Counted from the stretch's first letter, positions 42,557 to 58,505 are shown. The stretch: 64,000 nt of DNA from Pseudomonas sp. TMP9 (GCF_037943105.1 NZ_CP149803.1:2522001-2586000), one strand, 5' to 3'. Made by a program: numbers and translations. The notes: a model not told the origin generated them from the sequence alone.

Positions 42557-43602
42557 GAGTTGTCCGTCTGCCCTGCAGGCAACAGATCGACGAGCTCACG
42601 CACCAATACGGTGGCAAAGCATCCAGCCGGCAGGACGAATTCCAGTTGCAAAATGTCAGGCTCGGGATAATGCCACGACAGGCCGCCAATGGGGAGGCGA
42701 AGGATGCGCCGTTCGTGGGTCATGCCGGCTTCTGCCAACCAGTCGACCAAGACCTTCTCACGAACAGCCAGATCCTGCTCCAGCGTTTGCGCAACTCCTT
42801 CGGCCGCAGACGCGCCAGCGCCCCACAGAGGCCCGGTGGGGTGTAGATCAAGAATCGCCAAGCGTGGGTCCGTGCATTCCGTCTCACCGGCGGGAAAGAA
42901 ACTGCGGCTGTCGGTAAACGCCAGCAAATCCCCCAGCAATGCCTGATCCCACGTTCCAGCTTTAACTCGCTCGGCTAACACCTGATTGAACAGATAACTG
43001 CGCGCCGCTGAGAGCACCCGCGAGCGCACATTGCGTTTTTCCGGCAGCGTTTTATCAGCCGCAAAATGCCGGGCATGTGCGACATTGCCACCCTCGAAAC
43101 CGAAGCGCTGTAAGCCGTAATAGTTGGGAATGCCTTGGCCTGCGATGTGCCTTAGGCGCTTATCCAGCGCCTCACGATCCACGACCAACTGGGTCAGGCG
43201 TAACGTAAAACCGTTGGCCGCGTGGGCGCCGCGCTGCAGTTTGCGGGTATGCCGAACCTGTTTGAGGATGCTCAGGCTGGCGTCTTCGGCGGCGCTCAGA
43301 TCAGGATCAGCCTTGCCCGGCAGGTGCAGGCTGAACCACTGGCGGGTCAAGGCCTGCCGATCTTTGAGGCCGGCGTAGCTGATCAACCGTAGCGGCACAC
43401 CGGCGGCGCGGGCAATACGTTTGGCTGCCTCTTCGGTATTTAGCTCGCGCTTTTCCACCCATAACCACAGGTGTTCACCTTCGCCAGCCAGCGGAATATC
43501 CAACACTTCATCGACTTGGAAATCTTCCGCCACGGCTTTTAGTACCGCGGTGCCGCAAGGTTCGCCATAGGCGCAGGGGCCTAACAATTCATGTTCGTTC
43601 AT
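42544..43602 (-). CDS. truD: tRNA pseudouridine(13) synthase TruD
   Basis: A 352-aa protein. The catalytic Asp is in [18 protein letters not shown], and [19 protein letters not shown] matches the TruD family. It makes pseudouridine 13 in tRNA-Glu. It overlaps ispF by four bases and surE by 13, as in other Pseudomonas. Confidence 0.95.
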   Translation of the reverse strand: MNEHELLGPCAYGEPCGTAVLKAVAEDFQVDEVLDIPLAGEGEHLWLWVEKRELNTEEAAKRIARAAGVPLRLISYAGLKDRQALTRQWFSLHLPGKADPDLSAAEDASLSILKQVRHTRKLQRGAHAANGFTLRLTQLVVDREALDKRLRHIAGQGIPNYYGLQRFGFEGGNVAHARHFAADKTLPEKRNVRSRVLSAARSYLFNQVLAERVKAGTWDQALLGDLLAFTDSRSFFPAGETECTDPRLAILDLHPTGPLWGAGASAAEGVAQTLEQDLAVREKVLVDWLAEAGMTHERRILRLPIGGLSWHYPEPDILQLEFVLPAGCFATVLVRELVDLLPAGQTDNSCVF

Positions 43603-44084
43603 CGAGCCACCAACAGCGCAACGGCATGCACGGCGATGCCTTCTTCACGGCCGGTAAAGCCGAGTTTTTCCGTGGTAGTGGCCTTGACGTTGACCTGATC
43701 CAGGCTGACCTGCAGATCTTCGGCGATGCGTCCCCGCATGCTGTCGATATGCGGCGCCATCTTGGGGGCTTGGGCGACGATGGTGGCGTCAACATTGTTG
43801 ACCTGCCAGCCTTTTGCGTGGATCAGCCCAACTACGTGGCGCAGTAGCACACGGCTGTCAGCCCCCTTGAAGGTGGAATCGCTATCCGGGAAATGCTTAC
43901 CGATATCGCCCAGCGCCGCCGCACCCAGCAACGCATCGCTCAGGGCATGCAGCAGCACGTCCCCGTCGGAATGAGCCAACAGGCCCAATGTGTGGGGGAT
44001 TTGTACGCCGCCCAAGGTAATGAAGGTACCCTCGGTAAAGCGATGCACGTCGTAGCCGTGGCCAATACGCATCAAGCTGCTCAT
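43599..44084 (-). CDS. ispF: 2-C-methyl-D-erythritol 2,4-cyclodiphosphate synthase
   Basis: A 161-aa protein (157 if it starts at the ATG four codons later, which matches the P. aeruginosa start [12 protein letters not shown]). Metal ligands GYDVHRF and [20 protein letters not shown], and [18 protein letters not shown], are typical of IspF in the MEP isoprenoid pathway. Confidence 0.95.
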   Translation of the reverse strand: MSSLMRIGHGYDVHRFTEGTFITLGGVQIPHTLGLLAHSDGDVLLHALSDALLGAAALGDIGKHFPDSDSTFKGADSRVLLRHVVGLIHAKGWQVNNVDATIVAQAPKMAPHIDSMRGRIAEDLQVSLDQVNVKATTTEKLGFTGREEGIAVHAVALLVAR

Positions 44085-44182
44085 AAAAATCAGGCCCTAC
44101 AAAAGTCAGGGCGTGATTCTAACCGTATTGCCGCGAATCCCGGATGAAATCCGGGAACGGAATGCATCAATTTTCGTCTGGG

Positions 44183-45031
44183 CTAAGCCGAACACAATGC
44201 CGCCGCATGGTGACGCAGATGGTCATCCACAAAGCTGGCGATAAAGTAGTAGCTATGGTCGTAGCCCGGCTGCAAACGCAGGGTTAACGGGTGCCCTGCG
44301 GCTTGCGCAGCGGCTTTGAGGGCATCCGGCTTGAGCTGGTTTTCTAGGAAATCATCGCGATCCCCCTGATCAACCAGAATCGGCAGCTTTTCGGTCGCCT
44401 CGGCCAGCAAGGCGCAGGCATCCCACTCGCGCCAGCGCGAACGCTCCTCACCTAGGTAGCGGGAAAACGCCTTCTCACCCCAAGGGCAGTTGCTCGGGTT
44501 GCTGATCGGCGCAAATGCCGACAGCGATTGATAGCGCCCAGGGTTGCGCAGCGCGCAGACCAACGCACCATGCCCGCCCATGGAGTGGCCACTGATGCCA
44601 CGTCTATCCGATACCGGAAAGTTCGCCTCGATCAGCGCCGGCAACTCCTGCACCACATAGTCATGCATGCGGTAGTGACGCGCCCAAGGTTCTTGGGTGG
44701 CATTGACGTAGAAGCCAGCACCCAAGCCAAAATCCCACCCCTTATCGGGATCATCCGGCACCTCAGCGCCACGCGGGCTGGTGTCAGGGGCTACAATAAT
44801 TATCCCCAACTCGGCCGCCAGCTTGTGCGCACCGGCCTTCTGCATAAAATTCTCATCAGTGCAGGTCAAGCCGCTCAGCCAGTACAACACCGGCAATTTA
44901 CCGCCCCGCTCGGCCTGCGGCGGCAGGTACACAGCAAACACCATGTCACAGCCCAGCACGGCTGAACGATGGCGATAGCGCTTATGCCAACCACCGGCAC
45001 TTTTTTGGCAGGAAATATTTTCCAAACTCAT
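44183..45031 (-). CDS. fghA: S-formylglutathione hydrolase
   Basis: A 282-aa alpha/beta hydrolase. The catalytic Ser is in [20 protein letters not shown]; Asp and His are in [17 protein letters not shown] and [15 protein letters not shown]. It hydrolyses S-formylglutathione to formate in the formaldehyde detoxification pathway and follows adhC by eight bases. Confidence 0.95.
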   Translation of the reverse strand: MSLENISCQKSAGGWHKRYRHRSAVLGCDMVFAVYLPPQAERGGKLPVLYWLSGLTCTDENFMQKAGAHKLAAELGIIIVAPDTSPRGAEVPDDPDKGWDFGLGAGFYVNATQEPWARHYRMHDYVVQELPALIEANFPVSDRRGISGHSMGGHGALVCALRNPGRYQSLSAFAPISNPSNCPWGEKAFSRYLGEERSRWREWDACALLAEATEKLPILVDQGDRDDFLENQLKPDALKAAAQAAGHPLTLRLQPGYDHSYYFIASFVDDHLRHHAAALCSA

Positions 45032-45039
45032 GGCGGACC

Positions 45040-46200
<1,161 letters not shown>

Positions 46201-46231
46201 TCAGAATAAATAATCCGCCAAAAAACAAAAT

Positions 46232-46253
46232 ATTATTGCTATACAGGGATAAT
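46232..46253. promoter_or_regulatory. Possible LysR-type operator between adhC and its regulator
   Basis: ATTAT-N12-ATAAT is an interrupted palindrome of the LysR-box type (T-N11-A core). It sits 22 bases before the regulator start, in the divergent promoter region. Confidence 0.45.
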
Positions 46254-46274
46254 CAATCACCACCAAGAGTCGCC

Positions 46275-47165
46275 ATGATGAATCGCTGGGAGGGCCTTGA
46301 TGAGTTTGTTGCCGTCGCCGAATGCGGCCAGTTCACCGCCGCCGCTGAACGTTTGGGCCTGTCGTCATCGCAGGTCAGCCGGCAAATCGCACGCCTGGAA
46401 GAACGCCTGCAAACCCGCCTGTTTTACCGCAGCACCCGCCGCGTGGCGCTGACTGAAGCCGGACAGACCTTTTTGCAGCACTGCCAGCGCCTGCAGGATG
46501 CCCGCGAAGAAGCGCTGCGTGCCGTCGGCGACCTGAGTAGTGAGCCCAAAGGGCTGCTGCGCATGACCTGCGCAGTGGCCTACGGGGAACGTTTTATCGT
46601 GCCGTTGGTGACCGATTTTATGGTGCAGCACCCGCAGCTACGGGTGGATATCGAACTGACGAACCGCACCCTCGACCTGCTGCACGATGGCCTAGACCTG
46701 GCGATCCGCTTGGGCCGCTTGCAAGACTCACGCTTGGTCGCCGCTCGCCTAGCGCCTAGGCAGATGTACCTGTGCGCCGCACCCGATTATCTGCAGCGTT
46801 ACGGTCGGCCACATTCGTTGTCTGAACTGAGCCAACACAACTGCCTGATCGGCAGCTCTGATTTGTGGAACTTCCAAGCCAATGGACGTGATACCACTGT
46901 GCGCGTGCAGGGCAACTGGCGCTGCAACAGCGGCCAGGCGGTGCTGGAGGCGGCATTACGCGGGATTGGCCTGTGCCAACTGCCGGATTACTACGTACTG
47001 GCGCATCTGCGCAGTGGCGCGTTGGTATCCCTACTGGACAACCAACAACCACCCGACACCGCCGTATGGGCGATTTACCCTCAACAACGGCACCTGTCGC
47101 CCAAGGTCCGGCAGTTGGTGGACTTTCTTAAACAGGGCTTGGCGCAGCGCAGTGAATACCGCTAG
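46275..47165 (+). CDS. gfnR: LysR-family regulator of formaldehyde detoxification (GfnR-like)
   Basis: A 296-aa protein if it starts at MMNRWEGLDEFVAVAE; the next ATG is the P. aeruginosa start. The N-terminal winged HTH (GQFTAAAERLGLSSSQVSRQ) and C-terminal effector domain are typical. It is divergent from adhC-fghA, as gfnR of P. aeruginosa is. Its stop lies in the first copy of a 21-bp tandem repeat shared with the end of ispD. Confidence 0.88.
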   Translation: MMNRWEGLDEFVAVAECGQFTAAAERLGLSSSQVSRQIARLEERLQTRLFYRSTRRVALTEAGQTFLQHCQRLQDAREEALRAVGDLSSEPKGLLRMTCAVAYGERFIVPLVTDFMVQHPQLRVDIELTNRTLDLLHDGLDLAIRLGRLQDSRLVAARLAPRQMYLCAAPDYLQRYGRPHSLSELSQHNCLIGSSDLWNFQANGRDTTVRVQGNWRCNSGQAVLEAALRGIGLCQLPDYYVLAHLRSGALVSLLDNQQPPDTAVWAIYPQQRHLSPKVRQLVDFLKQGLAQRSEYR

Positions 47166-47195
47166 CTCTTCAGCGAATACCGCTAGCTCTTCAGC
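47154..47195. repeat. 21-bp tandem duplication at the converging gfnR and ispD ends
   Basis: A 21-base unit starting GAATACCGCTAGC and ending CTCTTCAGC occurs twice in direct contact (47154-47174 and 47175-47195). Copy 1 carries the gfnR stop and copy 2 the ispD stop. With one copy, the two stop codons (TAG and its reverse CTA) would overlap. Confidence 0.95.
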
Positions 47196-47893
47196 TGCCA
47201 AAGGCTGGCCAGCTGGCATAGATCTTCGGGGCGGGTGACTTTGAGGTTATCCGAGCGCCCCTCGATCAGGCGCGGTGCTTGCCCGGCCCACTCTATCGCT
47301 GAGGCTTCGTCGGTAATCGCCACCCCAGCAAGCAAGGCATCGGCCAGCGCCCGCTGCAATTCACCTAGGCGGAACATTTGCGGAGTAAACGCCTGCCAGA
47401 TGCCTGAGCGATCCACCGTACTTTGCACACGACCATCGGCGCTCGCACGCTTGAGCGTATCGCGAGCAGGCGCGGCAAGCAGGCCGCCCACCGGATCATT
47501 GGCCAGCTCGGTGAGCAACATATCCAGATCGCTGCGCGCCAGGTTGGGTCGCGCCGCATCATGCACCAGCACCCAATCCTGCTTTTGCGCGCCCAACTCG
47601 CCCAGGCGCAACAGACCGCTCAGCACCGAATCAGCGCGTTCCGCCCCGCCCTCAGCGCGCTGAATACGCGGGTCACGAGCGCACGCAAGAGTCGGCCAAT
47701 AAGGATCGTCAACAGCCAAGCTGACCACCACCGCACGCAGCTGCGGGTGCTCAAGAAAGCAGGCCAATGTGTGCTCGATAATCGTTTTGCCGGCCAGCGC
47801 TAAATACTGCTTAGGCCGATCAGCGCGCATTCGGCTGCCGATACCGGCGGCTGGGAGCAACGCCCAGAAAGGTGGTAACGCAGAGGTATTCAT
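47183..47893 (-). CDS. ispD: 2-C-methyl-D-erythritol 4-phosphate cytidylyltransferase
   Basis: A 236-aa protein. The CTP-binding loop ALLPAAGIGSRMRADRPKQY and the Lys/Arg-rich patches DWVLVHDAARPNLARSD mark IspD of the MEP pathway. Its last codons (WQLKS) lie in the 21-bp repeat. It follows ftsB with a four-base overlap. Confidence 0.95.
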   Translation of the reverse strand: MNTSALPPFWALLPAAGIGSRMRADRPKQYLALAGKTIIEHTLACFLEHPQLRAVVVSLAVDDPYWPTLACARDPRIQRAEGGAERADSVLSGLLRLGELGAQKQDWVLVHDAARPNLARSDLDMLLTELANDPVGGLLAAPARDTLKRASADGRVQSTVDRSGIWQAFTPQMFRLGELQRALADALLAGVAITDEASAIEWAGQAPRLIEGRSDNLKVTRPEDLCQLASLWQLKS

Positions 47894-48171
47894 TCAGCCA
47901 ACTGATAGAGGGTTTCGCCCTCTTTGAGCATGCCCAGCTCTTGGCGTGCACGCTCTTCAACCGTTTCCATGCCACTTTTCAGCTCAAGAACCTCGGCTTC
48001 AAGAATCCGATTGCGCTCCTGCAACTGCTGGTTCTCGCCTTGCTGATCGGCAATCTGCTGCTGCAACTGGGTGACCTGCGCCAAGCTGCCATCACCCACC
48101 CACAGGCGATACTGCAAGCCTGCCAGCACGGCAATTAGCACGATAAACACCCAGTAGAAATTATTACGCAT
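47890..48171 (-). CDS. ftsB: Cell division protein FtsB
   Basis: A 93-aa protein with a start at MRNNFYWVFIVLIAVLAG. One N-terminal transmembrane segment is followed by a periplasmic coiled coil (VTQLQQQIADQQGENQQLQE) and the FtsB pattern ERARQELGMLKEGETLYQL. It acts in the FtsQLB complex. It follows eno. Confidence 0.95.
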   Translation of the reverse strand: MRNNFYWVFIVLIAVLAGLQYRLWVGDGSLAQVTQLQQQIADQQGENQQLQERNRILEAEVLELKSGMETVEERARQELGMLKEGETLYQLAE

Positions 48172-48193
48172 AGCGAAAAGAGCTTCCGAACGA

Positions 48194-48219
48194 AAAGAGG
48201 GGCGACTCACGCCGCCCCC
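48194..48219 (-). terminator. Possible attenuator between eno and ftsB
   Basis: GGGGCG / CGCCCC stem, then TCTTTTC on the minus strand. The T tract is broken, so it may be a weak terminator. Confidence 0.45.
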
Positions 48220-48276
48220 CTTTTATCATGCCACGGGTGATCACTGAAAACGCCGCATCATCGCCTGCAGCCTTGC

Positions 48277-49620
<1,344 letters not shown>

Positions 49621-49675
49621 TTACCGACCAAGAGCAAGCTGATATAAAAATTGTACTGGCTGAACAGCCGCTAAT

Positions 49676-52170
<2,495 letters not shown>

Positions 52171-52323
52171 TCAGCGTTTAAGCGGCCAGTGCCGCCGGAG
52201 AAAGCGAAGGAGTACCCAAGCCACTTGTTGCAAGACACTGCAAAAAGCTAGCGCTGCCGATTCCAAAAGGGAGTCAACAAAAGCACTGGTAAGACGGTAG
52301 CGTAGTCTACTGGAAAGGGCCTA

Positions 52324-53637
52324 TCAGCTCAAACCTTGATCGCTCGACGGCGGCTGCCACTGTAATTGCCAACTGCCGTCGTGCGCGCCATGCAACCCTG
52401 GCAGGTTAGCGATCGCCACCACGTGATTATCCAAACGCAATAACGGCAAGCGATCTCGGAGAAAAACTGGCACGCCTAATTCATTCAACAGTCGCTTCAA
52501 ATCGCGATGCCCGCGTCCCGGCAGCAGCATCTGCTCGCCAGCACGCCGATAGCCCAACTGCCAATTACCCGCAGGCAGCATGCCGTCAATTCGTACGCTG
52601 CCATTACCCGGCAGCACCACGACTTGATCGCCCTGCACGGCAGCATTAGATAATGCCGGCATGTGCAGCCAATCACCTGACAGCCACCAGATATGCTGCT
52701 CACTGCGGCGCATCTCGCCCGCCGCCAGCTTCCAAACAGGAACCGCGTCGACGCCTGCGTCGCGTAACGAGCGCCATCCAGCCCAATGCTCGCTGTCAGG
52801 CATAGCCGTCAGTGGGCGCAACCAGTAGCGCAGGGCATTACGCTGACGAGCATCGCTCAACACCTGCAGCGCTGGCAGTGCCAAACAGGGCAGCTCCAGC
52901 CAAGCAAGCCCATGCGTTTCAGCACCCGCACTAACATCCTGTTGCGCCAGCTCATCAAGCAACTGCCCAGCCTCGTGTAGATGCGCTGCGCTGCGCGCCA
53001 TGGAGGCACTTGCGTGAGGCCAACGCTTCTGAATGATCGGCAATACGCGGCGGCGCAAATAATTGCGCGAGAACTGCTCATCACCATTGGAGGGGTCTTC
53101 AACCCAGCGCAAAGCATGCACCTGCGCATAGGCCTGCAACTCAGCCCGCGAACAGCTCAGCAGGGGTCGCACCAACAGCCCAAGGCCCAACACGCGACTG
53201 GTCGGCATCGCCGCCAAGCCCTGCACTCCGGCCCCGCGCAAAAGGCGAAAGAGCAGGGTTTCCGCCTGGTCATCGCGATGCTGCGCAGTCAGCAACACCT
53301 CACCAGCAGCAAGACGCGTCGCTAAAGCCGCGTAGCGAGCATCGCGGGCCGCCCGTTCAAGGCTGGCACCAGCCGCCACGTGCACATATTCGATTTGCAG
53401 CGGCACTGACAACGCCGCACACACCTCACGGCAATGCGCTGGCCACGCATCAGCGGCAGCTTGTAAACCGTGATGAATATGGATAGCGCAAATAGGCGGC
53501 AGCGCCTCACGCTGCGCGAGGCTGACCAGCAGGTGCAACAGCACCGTTGAATCCAACCCACCAGACAGAGCGAGATGCCAGCGCGGCGCATCACGCCAAG
53601 GCGCTAGAGACTCCAGCAGCCTGGCGCTCAGGGTCAT
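52324..53637 (-). CDS. tilS: tRNA(Ile)-lysidine synthetase
   Basis: A 437-aa protein. The PP-loop HLALSGGLDSTVLLHLLV and the partner motif LLTAQHRDDQAETLLFRLLR mark the ATP-pyrophosphatase; C-terminal substrate domains follow. It makes lysidine at tRNA-Ile2 position 34. Confidence 0.95.
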   Translation of the reverse strand: MTLSARLLESLAPWRDAPRWHLALSGGLDSTVLLHLLVSLAQREALPPICAIHIHHGLQAAADAWPAHCREVCAALSVPLQIEYVHVAAGASLERAARDARYAALATRLAAGEVLLTAQHRDDQAETLLFRLLRGAGVQGLAAMPTSRVLGLGLLVRPLLSCSRAELQAYAQVHALRWVEDPSNGDEQFSRNYLRRRVLPIIQKRWPHASASMARSAAHLHEAGQLLDELAQQDVSAGAETHGLAWLELPCLALPALQVLSDARQRNALRYWLRPLTAMPDSEHWAGWRSLRDAGVDAVPVWKLAAGEMRRSEQHIWWLSGDWLHMPALSNAAVQGDQVVVLPGNGSVRIDGMLPAGNWQLGYRRAGEQMLLPGRGHRDLKRLLNELGVPVFLRDRLPLLRLDNHVVAIANLPGLHGAHDGSWQLQWQPPSSDQGLS

Positions 53638-53775
53638 ACAGCGGGTCGTTTAAACATAGAGCCGAGACAGCCAAGGCAAGGTTGAAGGAGCGGAAAAAAC
53701 GGACTGCATGGGCTGTAGCGCCCGAGACCGCTTCTAACAGCGCGTTGGCAACGCAGGTAGCTTTGCAACAATTTA

Positions 53776-54726
53776 CTAGGCGATGCCGTAGCTCATTAAA
53801 CGCTCATAGCGACGCTTTAACAGCGCATCCGTATCAAAGGTTTTGAGCATTTCCAGCTGTGCCCGCAATGCCTGGCGCACTGAGTCAGCGGTGGCCGCCG
53901 GGTCACTGTGGGCACCGCCAAGCGGCTCACCGATCACCTGATCAACAATGCCTAAGCCTTTCAAGCGCTCGGCAGTGATGCCCATTGCCTCTGCGGCGTC
54001 CGGGGCTTTTTCCGCCGTTTTCCACAGAATTGAGGCGCAGCCTTCAGGCGAGATCACCGAGTAGGTGGAGTACTGCAGCATATTCAGCTGATCACACACG
54101 CCAATTGCCAGCGCGCCGCCGGAACCCCCTTCGCCAATAACGGTGGCGATAATTGGCGTTTTCAAGCGCGCCATAACCCGCAGGTTCCAGGCGATGGCTT
54201 CACTTTGGTTGCGCTCCTCAGCATCAATACCCGGGTAGGCACCCGGCGTATCGATAAAGGTCAAAATTGGCATTTTAAAACGTTCGGCCATTTCCATCAG
54301 GCGGCACGCCTTGCGATAGCCTTCTGGGCGCGGCATACCGAAATTACGGCGCACTTTTTCGCGAATCTCTCGGCCTTTTTGATGACCGATAACCATCACC
54401 GGCTCACCATCCAGGCGGGCCACTCCGCCGACCAACGCAGCGTCATCAGAGAAGTGACGATCGCCGTGCAGCTCATCAAACTCGGTGAAAATATGCTGCA
54501 GGTAATCCAAGGTATAAGGACGACGCGGGTGACGCGCCAGCTGGGCGATCTGCCAGCTGCTCAAGTTGCCAAAAATGCTTTCGGTCAGCGAGCTGCTTTT
54601 GTCCTGCAGGCGGGCGATTTCATCAGTGATGTTCAGTGAATTGTCGTTACCAACCAGGCGAAGCTCTTCGATCTTGGCTTGCAGGTCGGCGATCGGCTGT
54701 TCGAAATCGAGAAAATTCGGGTTCAT
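53776..54726 (-). CDS. accA: Acetyl-CoA carboxylase carboxyltransferase subunit alpha
   Basis: A 316-aa protein with a start at [18 protein letters not shown], with GGA before it. The carboxyltransferase core ([48 protein letters not shown]) is complete. It forms the carboxyltransferase with AccD for fatty-acid synthesis. Confidence 0.96.
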   Translation of the reverse strand: MNPNFLDFEQPIADLQAKIEELRLVGNDNSLNITDEIARLQDKSSSLTESIFGNLSSWQIAQLARHPRRPYTLDYLQHIFTEFDELHGDRHFSDDAALVGGVARLDGEPVMVIGHQKGREIREKVRRNFGMPRPEGYRKACRLMEMAERFKMPILTFIDTPGAYPGIDAEERNQSEAIAWNLRVMARLKTPIIATVIGEGGSGGALAIGVCDQLNMLQYSTYSVISPEGCASILWKTAEKAPDAAEAMGITAERLKGLGIVDQVIGEPLGGAHSDPAATADSVRQALRAQLEMLKTFDTDALLKRRYERLMSYGIA

Positions 54727-54894
54727 AGTCATCCGTCTTGCGTCGACGGCCAAGTGGCCGGGAGCTGTATCCGTTATCGCGCCCTACCTTATAGCAGCAG
54801 GCGCATTCAGGTCGACACCCGGTTCTGCAGGAAAACCTTCACTGCAGAATCCATTGGGTATCACGTTAGATCAGCAAAGCCTGAGCCTCGCCAA

Positions 54895-57800
54895 TCAACG
54901 GTAGTGCAAAAAGACGTTGTCGCGGCCGAACTGGTCACGCAATGCCTGAATCAGACTGTCAGCCGGCTCAATGCGCCAGCCTTCGCCAAACTGTAATTGC
55001 GCCTTAGCGTCAGGGCCGCTGTAGTCAACGGTGATCGGGCATGACCCACGGTAACGCCCGCACAATTCAGCCAACCAACGCAGCCGGTCGCCTTGCAGGG
55101 CACTGCTGGAGACTTTAAGCCGCAGGCTGTCGGCCAGGCCAGTACGCGCTTCTTCAAGGCTCATCACCCGTTTGGCGCGAAGACGCAGGCCACCGGAGAA
55201 ATCATCATTGCTCACCTCACCCTCGACCACCACCAAGGCATCGGTCTGCAACAGCGCTTGCGCGGTGTTAAACGCTTCGGCAAACAAGGAAGCCTCGATT
55301 CGCCCAGAGCGGTCATCGAGGGTGATAAAGCCCATCTTGTCGCCTTTTTTATTTTTCATCACCCGCAGGTTGACCACCAGACCGGCAATGGTTTGATCAC
55401 CGCGCGACGCTTTAAGGTCGACGATACGCTGGCGGGCAAAGCGTCGCACTTCGCCTTCGTACTCATCAATGGGGTGGCCGGTCAGATACAGGCCAAGGGT
55501 GTCTTTTTCACCCTTCAGGCGCTCCTTTAAGGTCAGGTCGCGAGCACGCAAGTGGTGGCGATAAACGTCCGCTTCGGTATCAGCAAACACCCCGCCGAAG
55601 AGGTCCATGTGGCCACTGTCGTGGCTGCGCGCGGTTTGTTCGGCGGCCTGAACCGCCTCCTCCATCGCCCCCAACAACACCGCGCGGTTACGGTCGATAT
55701 TGGCTTTGTAGGCCTTCAGCTCTTCATGAAAATGCGGGCCGAGGCGGTCCAGCGCGCCGCTGCGAATCAGCGCTTCCAGGGTGCGTTTATTGATGCGTTT
55801 GAGATCAGCCCGCGAACAAAAATCAAACAGATCCTTAAACGGCCCGGCCTGACGCGCCTCGACAATGGCTTCAACCGGCCCCTCGCCAACCCCTTTGATT
55901 GCACCCAAGCCGTAAACAATCCAGCCTTCATTGTTTACCGTGAACTTGAACTCGGAGATGTTCACATCCGGCGCATCGAGACGCAGCTTCATGCTGCGGC
56001 ACTCCTCGATTAAGGTTACGACCTTGTCGGTGTTGTGCATATCCGCCGACAACACCGCCGCCATAAAGGCTGCTGAGTGGTTGGCCTTAAGCCAAGCGGT
56101 CTGATACGAGAGCAGGCCGTAAGCGGCGGAGTGGGATTTGTTAAAACCGTAGCCGGCAAACTTTTCTACGAGGTCGAAAATGTTGCCTGATAGGTTCGCA
56201 TCAATGCCGTTGGCCGTGCAGCCTTCGATAAAGCCACCACGCTGCTTGGCCATCTCCTCAGGTTTTTTCTTACCCATGGCGCGGCGCAGCATGTCTGCGC
56301 CACCGAGGGTGTAACCGGCCATCACCTGGGCGATCTGCATCACCTGTTCCTGATACAGGATGATGCCGTAAGTCGGTTTAAGCACCGGCTCTAAGCCTGC
56401 GTATTGATAGTCCTGATGTGGATAGGACATCGGCTCGCGGCCGTGCTTACGGTTGATAAAGTCGTCGACCATGCCCGATTGCAGCGGGCCCGGACGGAAC
56501 AGTGCCACCAAGGCGATCATATCTTCCAGGCAGTCGGGCTTGAGCTTTTTGATCAGCTCTTTCATGCCGCGCGATTCAAGCTGAAACACCGCAGTGGTTT
56601 CGGCTTTTTGCAACATACTGAAGGTTAACTTATCGTCCAGCGGGATAAAATCGATGTTCAGGTCCGGCAAGCCCTGCTTGGCCTGCTCGCGGTTGATGGT
56701 TTCCATCGCCCACTTGATGATCGTCAAGGTGCGCAGACCGAGGAAGTCGAACTTCACCAAGCCTGCAGATTCCACGTCATCTTTATCGAACTGAGTGACC
56801 AGGCCGCCGCCCTCGTCATCGCAGGCAATCGGCGAAAAGTCGGTGAGCTTGGTCGGCGCGATAACCACCCCCCCCGCGTGCTTGCCGGTGCCGCGACAAA
56901 TACCTTCGAGCCTAAGCGACATTTCCCAAATTTCCCGAGCGTCTTCATCGACCTTAAGGAAGTCGCGCAGCGGCTCTTCCATCTCGTAGGCTTTCTCAAG
57001 AGTCATGCCGACTTCGAAGGGGATCATCTTTGATAGCCGATCGGCCAAGCCGTATGACTTGCCCTGAGCCCGCGCCACGTCACGCACCACAGCCTTGGCC
57101 GCCATGGTGCCGAAGGTGATGATCTGACTGACCGCATTACGGCCGTACTTCTGCGCCACGTAGTCGATAACGCGATCACGGCCGTCCATGCAGAAGTCGA
57201 CGTCGAAATCAGGCATCGATACCCGTTCCGGGTTAAGGAAGCGCTCGAACAGCAGGTCGTAGGCCAGCGGGTCGAGGTCAGTAATTTTTTGTACGTAGGC
57301 CACCAGCGAACCAGCACCCGACCCGCGGCCCGGGCCGACCGGCACGCCGTTGTTTTTTGCCCACTTGATAAAGTCCATCACGATCAGGAAGTAACCGGGA
57401 AAACCCATCTGGATGATGATGTCCAGCTCGAAATTCAACCGATCAACATAGACTTTGCGCTTTTCTTCATAGTTCGGCGTCGTGGCTTTCGGCCACAGCA
57501 CCGCCAAACGCTCCTCCAATCCCTCGAAAGACACCTGACGGAAGTACTCATCCATGGTCAAGCCGGCGGGCACCGGGAAATCCGGCAGGAAGTATTTGCC
57601 TAACTGCACCTCGATATTGCAGCGCTTGGCGATCTCGATGGTGTTTTCCAGCGCTTCCGGCAGGTCGCTGAACAGCTCGGCCATTTCTTCCGGCGTTTTC
57701 AGGTACTGCTGATCGGAATAAGTGCGCAGCCTGCGCGGATCATCCAGGCTGCGGCCCTCGCCAATGCACACGCGGGTTTCGTGGGCGGCAAAGTCGTCCT

Positions 57801-58416
57801 GCTTAATAAAGCGTACATCGTTGGTCGCCACCAACGGCAGGCCGACTTTGTCTGCCAAGGCCACAGCGGCATGCACGTGCTCTTCATCGTTAACCCGGTT
57901 GGTGCGTTGCACCTCTAGGTAGAAACGCTCGGGGAAGACCGCCATCCACTCACGCAGCAAGGCTTCGGCAATCGCTGGTTCGCCATTCAGCAGGGCATAA
58001 CCGACTTCACCCTCCTTCGCTCCGGACAACACAATCAAGCCTTCGGCAGCGGCCTTAAGCCAATCGCGCTGAATGATCACCAGATCGTTGCTCTGCCCCT
58101 CACTCCAGCCACGCGACACCAGCTCAGTCAGGTTGCGATAACCCTTGGCATTCATCGCCAGCAGAGTCATGCGGCTCAGGGGACCGTCATCATCCGTGCT
58201 GGCCAGCCAAATATCGGCGCCACAAATCGGCTTGATGCCGCCGGCCATGGCGGTCTTATAAAACTTCACCAGCGAGCACATGTTGCTCATATCCGTGACC
58301 GCCACGGCCGGCATTCCGGCCGCTGCCACCGACTTGATCAACGGCTTAACCCGCACCAGCCCATCGACCAGGGAAAACTCGGTGTGCAAACGCAGGTGAA
58401 TGAACGAGGCGGTCAT
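54895..58416 (-). CDS. dnaE: DNA polymerase III subunit alpha
   Basis: A 1173-aa protein with a start at MTASFIHLRLHTEFSLVD, with AGGA upstream. An N-terminal PHP domain, catalytic aspartates in PDFDVDFCMDGRDRVIDYVA, the palm block GPGRGSGAGSLVAYVQKITD, and a C-terminal OB-fold (TIAGLVVNLRVMKNKKGDKM). It is the replicative polymerase. Confidence 0.97.
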   Translation of the reverse strand: MTASFIHLRLHTEFSLVDGLVRVKPLIKSVAAAGMPAVAVTDMSNMCSLVKFYKTAMAGGIKPICGADIWLASTDDDGPLSRMTLLAMNAKGYRNLTELVSRGWSEGQSNDLVIIQRDWLKAAAEGLIVLSGAKEGEVGYALLNGEPAIAEALLREWMAVFPERFYLEVQRTNRVNDEEHVHAAVALADKVGLPLVATNDVRFIKQDDFAAHETRVCIGEGRSLDDPRRLRTYSDQQYLKTPEEMAELFSDLPEALENTIEIAKRCNIEVQLGKYFLPDFPVPAGLTMDEYFRQVSFEGLEERLAVLWPKATTPNYEEKRKVYVDRLNFELDIIIQMGFPGYFLIVMDFIKWAKNNGVPVGPGRGSGAGSLVAYVQKITDLDPLAYDLLFERFLNPERVSMPDFDVDFCMDGRDRVIDYVAQKYGRNAVSQIITFGTMAAKAVVRDVARAQGKSYGLADRLSKMIPFEVGMTLEKAYEMEEPLRDFLKVDEDAREIWEMSLRLEGICRGTGKHAGGVVIAPTKLTDFSPIACDDEGGGLVTQFDKDDVESAGLVKFDFLGLRTLTIIKWAMETINREQAKQGLPDLNIDFIPLDDKLTFSMLQKAETTAVFQLESRGMKELIKKLKPDCLEDMIALVALFRPGPLQSGMVDDFINRKHGREPMSYPHQDYQYAGLEPVLKPTYGIILYQEQVMQIAQVMAGYTLGGADMLRRAMGKKKPEEMAKQRGGFIEGCTANGIDANLSGNIFDLVEKFAGYGFNKSHSAAYGLLSYQTAWLKANHSAAFMAAVLSADMHNTDKVVTLIEECRSMKLRLDAPDVNISEFKFTVNNEGWIVYGLGAIKGVGEGPVEAIVEARQAGPFKDLFDFCSRADLKRINKRTLEALIRSGALDRLGPHFHEELKAYKANIDRNRAVLLGAMEEAVQAAEQTARSHDSGHMDLFGGVFADTEADVYRHHLRARDLTLKERLKGEKDTLGLYLTGHPIDEYEGEVRRFARQRIVDLKASRGDQTIAGLVVNLRVMKNKKGDKMGFITLDDRSGRIEASLFAEAFNTAQALLQTDALVVVEGEVSNDDFSGGLRLRAKRVMSLEEARTGLADSLRLKVSSSALQGDRLRWLAELCGRYRGSCPITVDYSGPDAKAQLQFGEGWRIEPADSLIQALRDQFGRDNVFLHYR

Positions 58417-58505
58417 GGCAGTCCTATACAAAAAACAAAAACGCTAATGCCCGGATTGTACCGGGCCAAGGTGCAAACAGCAGCATGTGGATCAGGGATC
58501 GCGGC

